This document shows, in pieces, positions 25,475-33,991 of a stretch of DNA of 47,390 nucleotides. Position numbers and translations under genes: made by a program. Positions within the stretch are counted from its first letter, which is position 1. Each line of letters begins with the position of its first letter. The DNA lies in contig NZ_CAITNG010000010.1 in the NCBI RefSeq assembly GCF_903893715.1, forward strand, positions 1 through 47,390, in the 5' to 3' direction. This DNA is from an uncultured Mucilaginibacter sp. (GTDB lineage Bacteria > Bacteroidota > Bacteroidia > Sphingobacteriales > Sphingobacteriaceae). Under the pieces are notes generated by a model. The model did no database searches. It was not told the DNA's origin and saw only the letters and a program-made list of their open reading frames with translations.

Positions 25475-26196
25475 TTAAAACTTATACCGTAAGGTAATGG
25501 ATGTTACGTTAAAAAAACCTTTTAATGTGCTTGTAGCTTTCGATTGAAAACCATCCAGATATAGGCTATTTACTTCACTGAACTGAAAGTTAGGATTAAG
25601 CTCCACTTTGTCCGTGCCCCATACACCCGGCAAATCGATGTAGGTACCAAGGTCAAATGTATAGGTTGTATAATTACCCTTTGGTTGCGGGCTTCCATAA
25701 GCTGTTGTAACAGAGGGATTGTAAATAAATTTTATATTGGTCGATATCTGGCCCATGCCAAACCCTATGTAGGCACGTTTAACCGCATCCATAAATTGGT
25801 TGCGCGAGTCAAAATTATTGAGCAAACCGACACCTGCCCTTAGCTCTATGTCGACAAACGAGTAACTGTCTGTACTTGATTGATAAAAAATTCGTTCTTA
25901 GTGTCCTGTCCAACCAGTTTACTAAACTGAAAATCAGTACCAATGCTAAAATACGGGTTAAAGGCATAATCTATATCACCCACAAACCCAACACTTGGAG
26001 GGTTGCTTGAATAATGGGTCATCAGCGTGCTCACTCCTATGCCGCCTCCAATACGCAAGCCTGTAGCGTTTTTTCCGTAATAATAATCGATTTGGCTAAA
26101 TGCCGACGACAGAAAAAACAATTGCGTAAAGACAACAAGGCATAAAGTGGTAACAAATATCTTGTATCGTGTAAAAACCGCAAATTGTGATTTCAT
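25475..26196 (-). pseudogene. Outer-membrane beta-barrel protein interrupted by a frameshift
   Basis: The ATG at 26194-26196 begins a signal peptide (MKSQFAVFTRYKIFV...SSAFSQ) and a barrel-like protein with alternating strands (GLRIGGGIGVST, FSIGTDFQFSKL). The frame ends at a TAG soon after TKNEF. In another frame the sequence continues with YQSSTDSYSFVDIELRAGVG then LLNNF and runs to a typical C-terminus ITLRYKF (stop 25475). The two halves join if a run of six T (six A on the plus strand, 25885-25890) had seven. Either the gene is a recent pseudogene, phase-variable or the base is a sequencing error. Combined length would be about 240 residues. Confidence 0.75.
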
Positions 26197-26371
26197 AAAG
26201 TAGCTTAAGTTTGAAAACGTAATATTAGCACAAATTGTTATAATTATGACAATTTTTTGCTCATTAAGTTTAAAAAAGGTCAACTTATTTCAATATTGAT
26301 AATTATTTAAAAGATAATTAATATAACCGCAATGTAATCAACCTAAACTTAATTATAGATTACCTTTAAAT

Positions 26372-26409
26372 AAAAAAACCGTTTACATGTGCGGTAAACG
26401 GTTTTTTTT
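26372..26409. terminator. Strong terminator hairpin, U-tract on both strands
   Basis: AAAAAAACCGTTTAC (26372-26386) pairs with GTAAACGGTTTTTTT (26394-26408) around a 7-nt loop. With A-run before and T-run after it can stop transcription in both directions. Its most likely user is the minus-strand cytochrome gene, which ends 4 bp away at 26414. Confidence 0.88.
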
Positions 26410-26413
26410 AAAA

Positions 26414-26932
26414 CTATTGTTTCTGGGTTGGCGGCGCAGGAGGAGGCGGCGGGCCTTGGTTGTTGTTAAAACCACCCGGGCGGTTGTTGTTCACTGCTAC
26501 AGCATTAGGGTGCGCGGCACCATGATGACAGGTCATACAGGTTACAGCAGCAACCATGGCGTCGGTATGCCCATCGCCTTGTGGAGCTTCTTTTGCCTTG
26601 TCATCCTTATCCATTTTGAAGAACTTTTTATTGATCTTCCCGGTCATCTCGTACATTTTGCGCGCCATCAGTTTTTCCGGCTTGGCATCACTTGCCATGT
26701 CAGCTTTATTGTCGGCCGTGCGGGCATGGCAAAAGCCACACCTTACACCTAAAGCGTCGCGCCATTCGTCCATCACTTTATCCAAAGCTTCTTTGCTGAT
26801 ATCCTTTGGCAGTACTTTTAAATTTTTGAATTGGGGCTCCTGTGTAGTTGTCGATTGCATCGAAGTCGTCGCGACAAATACAATCGTTGATAACAACGAC
26901 ACAGTAACAATGAGTTTCTTGTGTAATAACAT
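26414..26932 (-). CDS. Di-heme c-type cytochrome (reaction-centre cytochrome-like family)
   Basis: The 172-residue protein has a signal peptide (about 1-23) and two heme sites: C65GFCH69 and C132MTCHH. The segment KVLPKDISKEALDKVMDEWR-DALG just before the first heme matches the single-unit relatives of the photosynthetic reaction-centre cytochrome subunit found in many non-phototrophs. The Met that could be axial lies in DKVMDEW, preceding the heme motif as in that family. The C-terminus is a Pro/Asn/Gln tail (GPPPPPAPP). It is a periplasmic electron carrier; its partner is unknown. No respiratory oxidase gene is nearby. Confidence 0.85.
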   Translation of the reverse strand: MLLHKKLIVTVSLLSTIVFVATTSMQSTTTQEPQFKNLKVLPKDISKEALDKVMDEWRDALGVRCGFCHARTADNKADMASDAKPEKLMARKMYEMTGKINKKFFKMDKDDKAKEAPQGDGHTDAMVAAVTCMTCHHGAAHPNAVAVNNNRPGGFNNNQGPPPPPAPPTQKQ

Positions 26933-27092
26933 AGATTTGAGTTTCGTTTGTAAGGCTAAAGTAAAAAAATAATTCTTATAACTTTTATACAGTTTGTAAC
27001 AAAAACGAGATAAAGGTTGCTGCGCGCTGTTTTGCGCTGATTTTTTTTAATAAAACAAAGGCCTAACTAAATTAATTAGCAATTCATTTTTA

Positions 27093-27100
27093 TATATTTG
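27093..27100 (+). promoter_or_regulatory. Possible -7 box of the exonuclease-GIY-YIG gene
   Basis: TATATTTG matches the Bacteroidota TAnnTTTG box and lies 21 bp before the preferred ATG at 27122. No clear TTG occurs at the expected distance upstream, so this is a half-site only. Confidence 0.3.
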
Positions 27101-27121
27101 TACCTAAGCGCCTTTCAAAAA

Positions 27122-28489
27122 ATGTATGCGATTGTTGATATAGAAACCACCGGCGGCCATGCCAACGCGCATGGCATTACCGAGCTTGCCATTGTTTTAC
27201 ACGATGGTGAAAAGGTAACCGAACGCTTTGAAACGCTGCTTAACCCCTGTGGCGATATACCCGTATTTATACAGCATCTCACCGGCATTACCAACGAAAT
27301 GGTGCGCGACGCGCCGATGTTTGCCAATGTAGCCGAACATGTGTACGACCTGCTTAAAGACCGCATTTTTATAGCCCATAACGTCAATTTCGATTATTCG
27401 TTTATAAAGCACCACCTGCAAGTTGCCGGTTTCGATCTGCAATGCCGTAAACTGTGCACCGTACGTTTGGGGCGTAAAATATTCCCCGGACTGCCATCAT
27501 ATAGCCTGGGCAAGTTTTGCAGGCAAATGGGCATCGATAACAATGAGCGGCACCGTGCCATGGGTGATGCCTATGCCACCGCGCAATTGTTCAGCATGAT
27601 GCTGCAAAGTGATAAGGACGGCCATATTGCCCAGTCGTTAAAACAGGGGTCAAAAGAACATTCGTTACCATCAAACTTGCCTAAGCAGCACATCGATACC
27701 TTACCCGATGCACCCGGCGTTTACTATTTTCATGATAACAAAGGCAAAATAGTTTATGTTGGCAAAGCAAAAAGCCTTAAAAAACGGGTAAAAAGCCACT
27801 TTAACAATAACCGGGCCGACTTGCAAAAGCAGGAGTTTTTAAAAAACATCCATCAGGTAACCCACCAAACGGTGGGTACCGAGCTGATGGCCTTTATTTT
27901 GGAAGCCGTTGAAATAAAAAGGTTGTGGCCAAAGTATAACCGCGCGCAAAAACATTACGAATATGCCTACGGCCTTTATAAGTTTGAAGACCAATTGGGT
28001 TATACGCGTCTGGCCATCGACCGGTGGACAAAATACTCGGCACCGCTGTACACCTGCAGTTCGCTATCGGAAGGTTATAACCTGCTCAACAAACTGATAG
28101 AAACGTTCGACCTTTGCCCCAAGCTCTGCTTCATCCAAAAAAACGACAAGCCCTGCCCGCGCAATGCTACCAAACCCTGTGCCTGCCAGCATACAGAAAC
28201 AACCTTGCGCTACAACAAACGGGTGAATAAAGCCATTGCTTACCTAAAAGATGCACTACTCACTTTTGCTATACGCGATAAGGGCCGCAGCGACGATGAG
28301 AACAGTTATATATTGATAGAGAACGGCGAATTTTATGGCATGGGCTACATCAAACAAAATCTGCTTACCGATGGCCTGCCGTCCATCAAAAGCCACCTGA
28401 CACAATATCCCGGTAACGGTTATATTAAAAGCATGGTTGCCAACTATGCCGTAAACAATCCGGATGCTAAAATGGAGTGGGCAAGTTAG
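27122..28489 (+). CDS. DEDD exonuclease fused to GIY-YIG nuclease (DnaQ-UvrC-like)
   Basis: The ATG at 27122 (MYAIVDIETTGGHANAHGI) gives about 455 residues. The first 160 form a DnaQ-type 3'-5' exonuclease: VDIETTGG with two acidic residues, FIAHNVNFDYSF and the HRAMGDAYATAQL motif. A GIY-YIG domain follows at about 200-280 (LPDAPGVYYFHDNKGKIVYV then GKAKSLKKRV), as in the first half of UvrC and in Cho. The C-terminal 170 residues contain a Cys cluster (FDLCPKLCFIQKNDKPCPRN...CACQ) that may bind metal. The fusion is known from DNA repair proteins of several phyla; a repair role is inferred. Confidence 0.9.
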   Translation: MYAIVDIETTGGHANAHGITELAIVLHDGEKVTERFETLLNPCGDIPVFIQHLTGITNEMVRDAPMFANVAEHVYDLLKDRIFIAHNVNFDYSFIKHHLQVAGFDLQCRKLCTVRLGRKIFPGLPSYSLGKFCRQMGIDNNERHRAMGDAYATAQLFSMMLQSDKDGHIAQSLKQGSKEHSLPSNLPKQHIDTLPDAPGVYYFHDNKGKIVYVGKAKSLKKRVKSHFNNNRADLQKQEFLKNIHQVTHQTVGTELMAFILEAVEIKRLWPKYNRAQKHYEYAYGLYKFEDQLGYTRLAIDRWTKYSAPLYTCSSLSEGYNLLNKLIETFDLCPKLCFIQKNDKPCPRNATKPCACQHTETTLRYNKRVNKAIAYLKDALLTFAIRDKGRSDDENSYILIENGEFYGMGYIKQNLLTDGLPSIKSHLTQYPGNGYIKSMVANYAVNNPDAKMEWAS

Positions 28490-28552
28490 TTCATGGTTCA
28501 TGGTGAAAACCATTAAATGGACTTCACATTCTTCTGCTATGAACTATGAACC
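28488..28552. repeat. Word-type inverted repeat W5 (GTTCATG / CATGAAC-like)
   Basis: AGTTCATGGTTCATGG (28488-28503) is complemented by CTATGAACTATGAACC (28537-28552) with three mismatches across 33 nt. It starts within the TAG stop codon of the preceding gene and uses the same word as W3 (GAACCAT), 12 kb away. Confidence 0.75.
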
Positions 28553-28624
28553 AAAATTTTTACAATCATCCCTCACAATTCATTTCAAAATCTGTTATCT
28601 TCACAAATTGCTTAATTTGTAAGA

Positions 28625-30919
28625 ATGTATAGATATCTATTTTTGTTACTTTTCATCGGTTCAGCATCCTACGCGCAGGATAATAACCCCAATATCAACA
28701 TTATACCGGCTCCGGTTTCGATAAAAAAAACACAAGGCGTGTTTACCCTGAGCCAGGAAACCATTATACAGGCCGATACCCCAACCAACAAGTGTGTTGC
28801 TTTTTTTGCGGCAGCATTGTTAAATAGCTGGAGTTTCCGTCAGGCGATATCTAAAACCGATACCACTGTGGCAACCAATGTTATCCGCTTAACATCCGTT
28901 GGTGCCGACGCACTGCCGGAGGAAGGTTACCATATCAGCATCACCCCACAAAAAATCGTGGTTACAGGCAAAGGTGCCGGCTTGTTTTATGGCGTGCAAA
29001 CGTTAATACAATTGTTGATACCTGCACAACAGTCGGCCTTAGCGAAACTACCTTGTGTTGAAATAGACGATTACCCGAGGTTTGCCTATCGTGGTTTACA
29101 CCTCGATGTGTCGAGACATTTTTTTTCGGTGGATTTTGTGAAAAAATACATCGACCTGATGGCCAGTTACAAACTCAACACCTTCCACTGGCATTTAACC
29201 GACGACCAGGGTTGGCGCATCGAAATAAAAAAATATCCCAAATTAACATTAGTTGGGAGCCAGCGCGACCAAACCTTGCTGGGCAACTTTCACGACAGCG
29301 ACCCGCAGCAATTTGACAATACCCCTTACGGCGGATATTACACGCAGGACGAGATACGCGATGTCGTGAAATATGCCAGCGAACGTTATATCACCATTGT
29401 GCCCGAAATTGAAATGCCGGGGCATAGCGAGGCCGCTATCGCATCGTACCCCGAGTTGAGTTGCGACCCCGGCCAAACCTATAAGCCGGGCGAGGTATGG
29501 GGAGGTTACGATAATGTTTACTGCCCTACTGACTATACCTTTGGCTTTATGGAAGATGTGCTGACTGAGGTAATGGCGCTGTTCCCGGGCAAGTATATCC
29601 ATATCGGTGGCGATGAGGTGTCAAAAACAGCATGGAAGCAATCGGCTTTTTGCCAAAAGCTCATCAAAAAACTGAAACTGAAAGATGAAGAGGGCCTGCA
29701 AAGCTACTTTATACAACGCATCGAAAAGTTTGTAAACAGCAAGGGTCGCAGCATTATCGGCTGGGACGAGATATTACAGGGCGGCCTCGCCCCAAACGCG
29801 ACGGTAATGAGCTGGCGCGGCGAAGCCGGTGGCATAGCTGCGGCGCGCCAGCACCACAACGTAATTATGACGCCTGCCAGTGGTGGATTATATTTTGACC
29901 ATGCCCAGGGCCGCAGCAACGAGGAACCACTTAGCATTGGCGGCTATGCTCCTTATGTTACAACGTATAATTACAATCCTGTACCGGCGTCGTTAGCGCC
30001 CGATCAGCAAAAATATATTTTGGGTGTACAGGCTAACCTTTGGACCGAGTACATTGCCACCGAAAATAAAGTGGAATACATGCTGCTGCCCCGCTTACTG
30101 GCGCTTTCGGAAATTGCATGGACACCTTTAGCCAACAAAAACCTGAAAGACTTTGCCGAAACACGCCTACCTGTTCATTTAGGTAAGCTGGACGCTGCAG
30201 GGTATGATTACCGGGTAGCTACCCCATTTGGCGTGAAAGATACAATAATGACTGGCAACAAATTTAACTTCGATTTAAAAAGCCCGGTGGCAGGTGCCAA
30301 AATTTATTATACCCTTGACGGCTATACCCCGCGCGAAACCGACCTGGAGTACAATACGCCTCTAAATGTAACTGTGCCCAACAACAGTACACGATTGTTG
30401 CAAACTATCGTAATAACACCTTCGGGCAAGCGGAGCGTGGTTACCCAAGCGTTAATGTATAACTACCCGCCATTACCTGCAGCAACCTACACCGGAAATA
30501 CCGGGGGATTGAAATATCAGGTACACTCCGGAATTTTTGCCAATACCGATCAAATTAATAACGGCCCGGTAACAGATACCGGTACAGTGAAAAACTTTGG
30601 CACAGCGGCTTACAGAAGTAAAAGCCATACTTTTGGTGTAATTTACACCGGTTTTATTCGGATAGATAACGACGGGAAATACAGCTTTTCAACAAATTCG
30701 GGCGATGGTTCAGTTTTACTGATAGACGACCAATTGGTAGTGAACAACGATGGCAAACATAGTTTGTTTGAACAAGGCGGCGATATTGACCTGACCAACG
30801 GCTTTCATAAAATTACCATTAAATACTTTTTTGCAGGGGCTTCAAATATTTTAAGGGTGTACATCACCCCGCCGGGTAAGCCCAAAACAGAATTATCACC
30901 CGATCTGCTGTTTAATTGA
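28625..30919 (+). CDS. Secreted beta-N-acetylhexosaminidase, GH20, with PA14 domain
   Basis: The 764-residue enzyme has a signal peptide ending SASYAQ, an N-terminal GH20b domain (about 25-150), the GH20 catalytic barrel with FHWHLTDDQGWRIEI and the Asp330-Glu331 pair in HIGGDE, then a chitobiase C-terminal domain (about 530-620). A PA14-like domain closes the protein (SFSTNSGDGSVLLIDDQLVV near 690-710). It removes terminal N-acetylhexosamine from chitin fragments, glycans or peptidoglycan in the periplasm or at the surface. No T9SS sorting domain was seen at the end. The next gene, a lipoprotein, starts 23 bp downstream. Confidence 0.94.
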   Translation: MYRYLFLLLFIGSASYAQDNNPNINIIPAPVSIKKTQGVFTLSQETIIQADTPTNKCVAFFAAALLNSWSFRQAISKTDTTVATNVIRLTSVGADALPEEGYHISITPQKIVVTGKGAGLFYGVQTLIQLLIPAQQSALAKLPCVEIDDYPRFAYRGLHLDVSRHFFSVDFVKKYIDLMASYKLNTFHWHLTDDQGWRIEIKKYPKLTLVGSQRDQTLLGNFHDSDPQQFDNTPYGGYYTQDEIRDVVKYASERYITIVPEIEMPGHSEAAIASYPELSCDPGQTYKPGEVWGGYDNVYCPTDYTFGFMEDVLTEVMALFPGKYIHIGGDEVSKTAWKQSAFCQKLIKKLKLKDEEGLQSYFIQRIEKFVNSKGRSIIGWDEILQGGLAPNATVMSWRGEAGGIAAARQHHNVIMTPASGGLYFDHAQGRSNEEPLSIGGYAPYVTTYNYNPVPASLAPDQQKYILGVQANLWTEYIATENKVEYMLLPRLLALSEIAWTPLANKNLKDFAETRLPVHLGKLDAAGYDYRVATPFGVKDTIMTGNKFNFDLKSPVAGAKIYYTLDGYTPRETDLEYNTPLNVTVPNNSTRLLQTIVITPSGKRSVVTQALMYNYPPLPAATYTGNTGGLKYQVHSGIFANTDQINNGPVTDTGTVKNFGTAAYRSKSHTFGVIYTGFIRIDNDGKYSFSTNSGDGSVLLIDDQLVVNNDGKHSLFEQGGDIDLTNGFHKITIKYFFAGASNILRVYITPPGKPKTELSPDLLFN

Positions 30920-30942
30920 GCCGGATTTTGTAAATTTATATT

Positions 30943-31710
30943 ATGATATCAAAAGCAGTTAATACCGGTTTTTTAGCTTGTTGTTTAGCTGTGCTGGGTG
31001 CATGCAGCCATCCCGAACCTCAAAAAAGTGAGAGCCCCGCTCCTGCCGCCCCGTCGAAACCTGCTTTGATGGCGCCGTTCCGTTACCATAAACTGATCGA
31101 GAGCTCGCCGGGTGTATATTTTGATGTATTGACCTGGGGCCGTGGTAAAGATTCGATAGGTGGCTATTTAATTTTGCACTCCGACTCGACAGGTAAAAAA
31201 TACACCACTATAACCGGCGATTTGGAAGGCACGATACAAGATGTTTTTAATACCGACATGAACATGGACGGCAATCCCGAGATACTCATTCTATCGAAAG
31301 CAAAGGATACCACCGAGCATTATAATATGTACGCTTACGAATACAAAAACGGCAAAGGCAACAAACTGGATTTTCCAAAACTGAGCGACAAATCGAAAAG
31401 TGTTTACCACGGCGGGGATAATTTTTATATAGTGGGCGGCAATTTGGTTCGCGAGTTCCCGGTGTATACGGGTTCCGGAAAAGATGCTAAATCGACAGGA
31501 AAGAAAAGGGTACTACAATACGGCATACGCGACAATGTATTTACTGTGAAAGATATAAGCCCTATCGACAGCAGCGCCATCGCCAAAAAAGATACCGTTA
31601 AAAAAGTTGTGGTAGCTGCAGCCAAACCAAAAAAAACAACAGCGACAAAACATACCAAAAAGGTACATCACGAAGCAATACAAAAGCGCAAAAAGCATCA
31701 TCGCGAATAA
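30943..31710 (+). CDS. Lipoprotein with Lys/His-rich tail, unknown function
   Basis: The protein is 255 residues. The signal ends at lipobox LGAC with Cys21, so it should be a membrane lipoprotein. A Pro/Ala/Ser linker leads to a beta-rich domain (about 45-185) that includes TDMNMDGNPEILIL, a loop reminiscent of FG-GAP or lysozyme-inhibitor (PliI) proteins; that similarity is weak. The last 50 residues are very basic (KKVVVAAAKPKKTTATKHTK...KRKKHHRE) and could bind nucleic acid, cell-wall polymers or metals. It follows GH20 at 23 bp and precedes Ppx/GppA at 33 bp, probably in one transcript. Confidence 0.55.
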   Translation: MISKAVNTGFLACCLAVLGACSHPEPQKSESPAPAAPSKPALMAPFRYHKLIESSPGVYFDVLTWGRGKDSIGGYLILHSDSTGKKYTTITGDLEGTIQDVFNTDMNMDGNPEILILSKAKDTTEHYNMYAYEYKNGKGNKLDFPKLSDKSKSVYHGGDNFYIVGGNLVREFPVYTGSGKDAKSTGKKRVLQYGIRDNVFTVKDISPIDSSAIAKKDTVKKVVVAAAKPKKTTATKHTKKVHHEAIQKRKKHHRE

Positions 31711-31743
31711 ATCCGGAAGCCATTAATATTAGCCAACAAGCAG

Positions 31744-32673
31744 ATGAAAGGTACAGTAGCGGTAATGGATCTCGGCACCAACACTTTTCACTTATTGATT
31801 GCCGAAATAGCAGACGGATATACGCATGAAATTGCCCGCGACTACGAAGCTGTAAAACTGGGCGAAGGTGGCATAAGCAAGGGCTTTATACAGCCTGAAC
31901 CTTATCGGCGCGGTGTTGAGGCTATGCAAAAATTCGCTGTTCAGATAAAGGCAAACAATGCCGGTACCGTAAAGGCTATTGCCACTTCCATGTTGCGCAA
32001 TGCCGCCAACGGCGAAGATTTCATCAACGAAGTTAAAACCCTTACGGGAATACAAATAGAATTAATAGATGGCGAAGAAGAGGCGGGCTATATTTATCAG
32101 GGAGTAAAGGCATCCGGCTGTTTACCCAATGGCAACTCGCTTATTTTAGATATTGGCGGGGGCAGTGTGGAGTTCATTATTTGCAATGGACAAAGCTTGC
32201 TGTGGAAACGAAGTTTTGAAATAGGCGCCGTGCGATTGATGGACAAATTCCATCAAAGCGACCCGATACGCCACGACGCTATTGAAGCTTTGCATCATTA
32301 CCTCGACGGTATATTAAAACCCCTGTTCGCAGCTGTTCAGAACATCCCAATAGCAAAATTGGTCGGTTCGGCAGGCGCATTCGAAACATTTGCCGAGGTG
32401 ATTGAATTAGCCAAAGGAAACACCTTTGATGTAAAAAATACCAAAAGCTACGATTTTGAGCTGCGTGATTTTATTGATACCACCAATACCATCATCCGCT
32501 CGTTCCATGCAGAGCGGGCGGCTATGAAGGGCATTATCCCCTTAAGGGTGGATATGATTGTGGTGGCATCGTTGCTTACGCGATATGTGATGGAGAAACT
32601 GAATATTCATAGTGTTGGTATGACGACTTATTCGTTAAAAGAGGGTGTGATGGTGAGTTTGGCGGAGGGTTAA
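31744..32673 (+). CDS. Ppx/GppA-family exopolyphosphatase
   Basis: The 309-residue cytoplasmic enzyme contains the ASKHA-fold motifs of the family: VMDLGTNTFHLLI at 7-19 (phosphate 1), IDGEEEAGYIYQG near 106-118, LILDIGGGSVEFII near 137-150 (phosphate 2) and LVGSAGAFE. It hydrolyses polyphosphate and/or pppGpp. The size is that of the short, two-domain form lacking the C-terminal HD part, as usual in Bacteroidota. Which substrate is preferred cannot be told. Confidence 0.92.
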   Translation: MKGTVAVMDLGTNTFHLLIAEIADGYTHEIARDYEAVKLGEGGISKGFIQPEPYRRGVEAMQKFAVQIKANNAGTVKAIATSMLRNAANGEDFINEVKTLTGIQIELIDGEEEAGYIYQGVKASGCLPNGNSLILDIGGGSVEFIICNGQSLLWKRSFEIGAVRLMDKFHQSDPIRHDAIEALHHYLDGILKPLFAAVQNIPIAKLVGSAGAFETFAEVIELAKGNTFDVKNTKSYDFELRDFIDTTNTIIRSFHAERAAMKGIIPLRVDMIVVASLLTRYVMEKLNIHSVGMTTYSLKEGVMVSLAEG

Positions 32674-32715
32674 CGCTTTTTTTATTATAAAATTAATTGC
32701 AGATATTTGTATATC

Positions 32716-32943
32716 ATGAATTTATTGAACCGCATTAACATCAGTCCCGAAATTTGCCATGGCAAACCATGTGTAAGGAACATGAGGTGGCCGGTGGAAG
32801 TAATTATCGATATGCTAAGTTCGGGCATGTCGGCAGATGAGATCGTTGAAGACCATCCTGAGTTGGAAAAAGAAGATATTTTAGCAAGCCTCCAATATGC
32901 GAAACTTTCATTGTCGGGTCATTCGCTACAAGATGTTGCCTGA
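32716..32943 (+). CDS. DUF433 antitoxin
   Basis: The ATG at 32716 (MNLLNRINISPEICHGKPCV) is preferred over one three codons upstream. The 75-residue protein has the DUF433 pattern: I.I.PEICHGKPCVRNMR, PVEVIIDMLSSGMSADEIVE and HPELEKEDILASLQYA, a winged-helix-like DNA-binding fold. DUF433 genes are the antitoxin partners of PIN-like DUF5615 toxins. The stop codon overlaps the downstream ATG by one base (TGATG), the classic coupling of toxin-antitoxin pairs. It likely represses its own promoter. Confidence 0.9.
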   Translation: MNLLNRINISPEICHGKPCVRNMRWPVEVIIDMLSSGMSADEIVEDHPELEKEDILASLQYAKLSLSGHSLQDVA

Positions 32944-33302
32944 TGAAATTTCTTTGTGATGTTCACATTTCATATAAGATCGTCAATCATTTAGTTTCGT
33001 TAGGATTCGAGTGCGCTCATGTCAATAATATATTGAACAAGTGGCATACTACGGATAAAGAGATTTGCAATTACGCGGATCAAGGCGACTTTACGATCAT
33101 CACGAAGGATGCTGATTTTAAAGATAGTTTTCTAATCGGTGGTACCCCGAAAAAGCTTATTAAAATCAATCTCGGTAATATATCCAACATTGCATTAATT
33201 GAGATTATCACCTACAATATTGAGGCTATAGTCAAACTGGACAACAATAAAAGTTTCCTTGTGGAAATAGACAAGGTACAGTTAAATTATATTATTCGTT
33301 AA
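32943..33302 (+). CDS. DUF5615 PIN-like toxin
   Basis: The 119-residue protein begins MKFLCDVHISYKIVNHLVSL and continues with FECAHVNNI, DKEICNYADQGDFTIITKDA and DFKD. The acidic residues Asp6, the Asp of DKEI and the two Asp of TKDADF match the metal-binding positions of PIN-like nucleases of the DUF5615 family. It is expected to be an RNase toxin neutralised by the DUF433 protein encoded immediately upstream with one-base overlap. Size is full length. The pair sits between Ppx/GppA and maf in a gene-dense housekeeping region, which suggests an addiction module inserted by transfer. Confidence 0.9.
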   Translation: MKFLCDVHISYKIVNHLVSLGFECAHVNNILNKWHTTDKEICNYADQGDFTIITKDADFKDSFLIGGTPKKLIKINLGNISNIALIEIITYNIEAIVKLDNNKSFLVEIDKVQLNYIIR

Positions 33303-33327
33303 AGGAACCGGGTTTGGGGTGGGTTAA

Positions 33328-33894
33328 TTAACGCAACCTCATTAACGCCTGGTACAATTTTTCGGTAGGCAGCCCTACTACATTGGTGTACGAGCCATCG
33401 ATGCGGATGATGCCGGTGAGGCCTATCCACTCTTGTATACCGTATGAGCCGGCTTTATCCATGGGCTGGTATTTTTCGACATAGAAGCGTATCTCGTCAT
33501 CGCTCAGCGTGCGGAACAGCACGTCGGATACATCGTGAAACAGGTTGTATTTGTGTTTGTATAAAATGCAAACGCCTGTTATTACCTGGTGTTTGCGGCC
33601 CGATAGGGTTTGCAGCATGGCAATGGCATGTTCTGGGCTTTTGGGTTTGCCGAGTATCTGGCCGTCGATGCTTACAATGGTATCGGCTGTGATGACGGCT
33701 TCGTCTTCCACCATCTCATCAAAAGCATGGCACTTTTTTTCGGCAATGTGCAGGGCAATTTCGGTAGGTGTTAAACCTTCGGGATACGATTCGTCCACGT
33801 CCTTCAGCACCACACGGAAATTGATGTTCATCAATTTTAACAACTCCTGCCTGCGCGGGGACTTGGAGGCTAATATTACCGGCGGTATTGTCAT
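33328..33894 (-). CDS. maf: Maf-family nucleotide pyrophosphatase
   Basis: From the ATG at 33892-33894 (MTIPPVILASKSPRRQELLK) the enzyme is 188 residues. The SxSPRRxELL loop, DESYPEGLTP, the KCHAF helix and VITADTIVSIDGQILGKP are all typical. Maf proteins hydrolyse nucleoside triphosphates (dTTP/UTP or modified bases) as house-cleaning enzymes and were linked to septum control. A second in-frame ATG at 33907-33909 exists, but it and the intervening codons are made of repeat W6 words, so the true start is uncertain. It is the last gene of the minus-strand ferredoxin operon. Confidence 0.92.
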   Translation of the reverse strand: MTIPPVILASKSPRRQELLKLMNINFRVVLKDVDESYPEGLTPTEIALHIAEKKCHAFDEMVEDEAVITADTIVSIDGQILGKPKSPEHAIAMLQTLSGRKHQVITGVCILYKHKYNLFHDVSDVLFRTLSDDEIRFYVEKYQPMDKAGSYGIQEWIGLTGIIRIDGSYTNVVGLPTEKLYQALMRLR

Positions 33895-33988
33895 TAGGTC
33901 ATTGGTCATTATGTCATTGGATGGCGGTCATTCAACTTTCACTAAGCCAACATGCAACAATGACTTAATGACACAATGACCAATGATA
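33890..33988. repeat. Word-type inverted repeat W6 (GTCATTG / CAATGAC) at the maf start
   Basis: The left arm at 33890-33920 (GTCATTAGGTCATTGGTCAT and on) and right arm at 33958-33988 (CAATGACTTAATGACACAAT and on) form a long near-perfect stem. The right arm ends 3 nt before the iscX stop codon (33992). The left arm includes possible start codons of maf, so the element sits between two co-oriented genes and could influence maf translation. Confidence 0.85.
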
Positions 33989-33991
33989 GAT

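Noticed and set aside
26372..26409. Riboswitch upstream of the outer-membrane protein
   Set aside because: It is a simple stem with A- and T-runs, placed at the cytochrome gene end: a terminator.
30943..31710. Lysozyme inhibitor (PliI) assignment for the lipoprotein
   Set aside because: Only one loop (MDGNPEI) is similar and the basic tail is foreign to that family.
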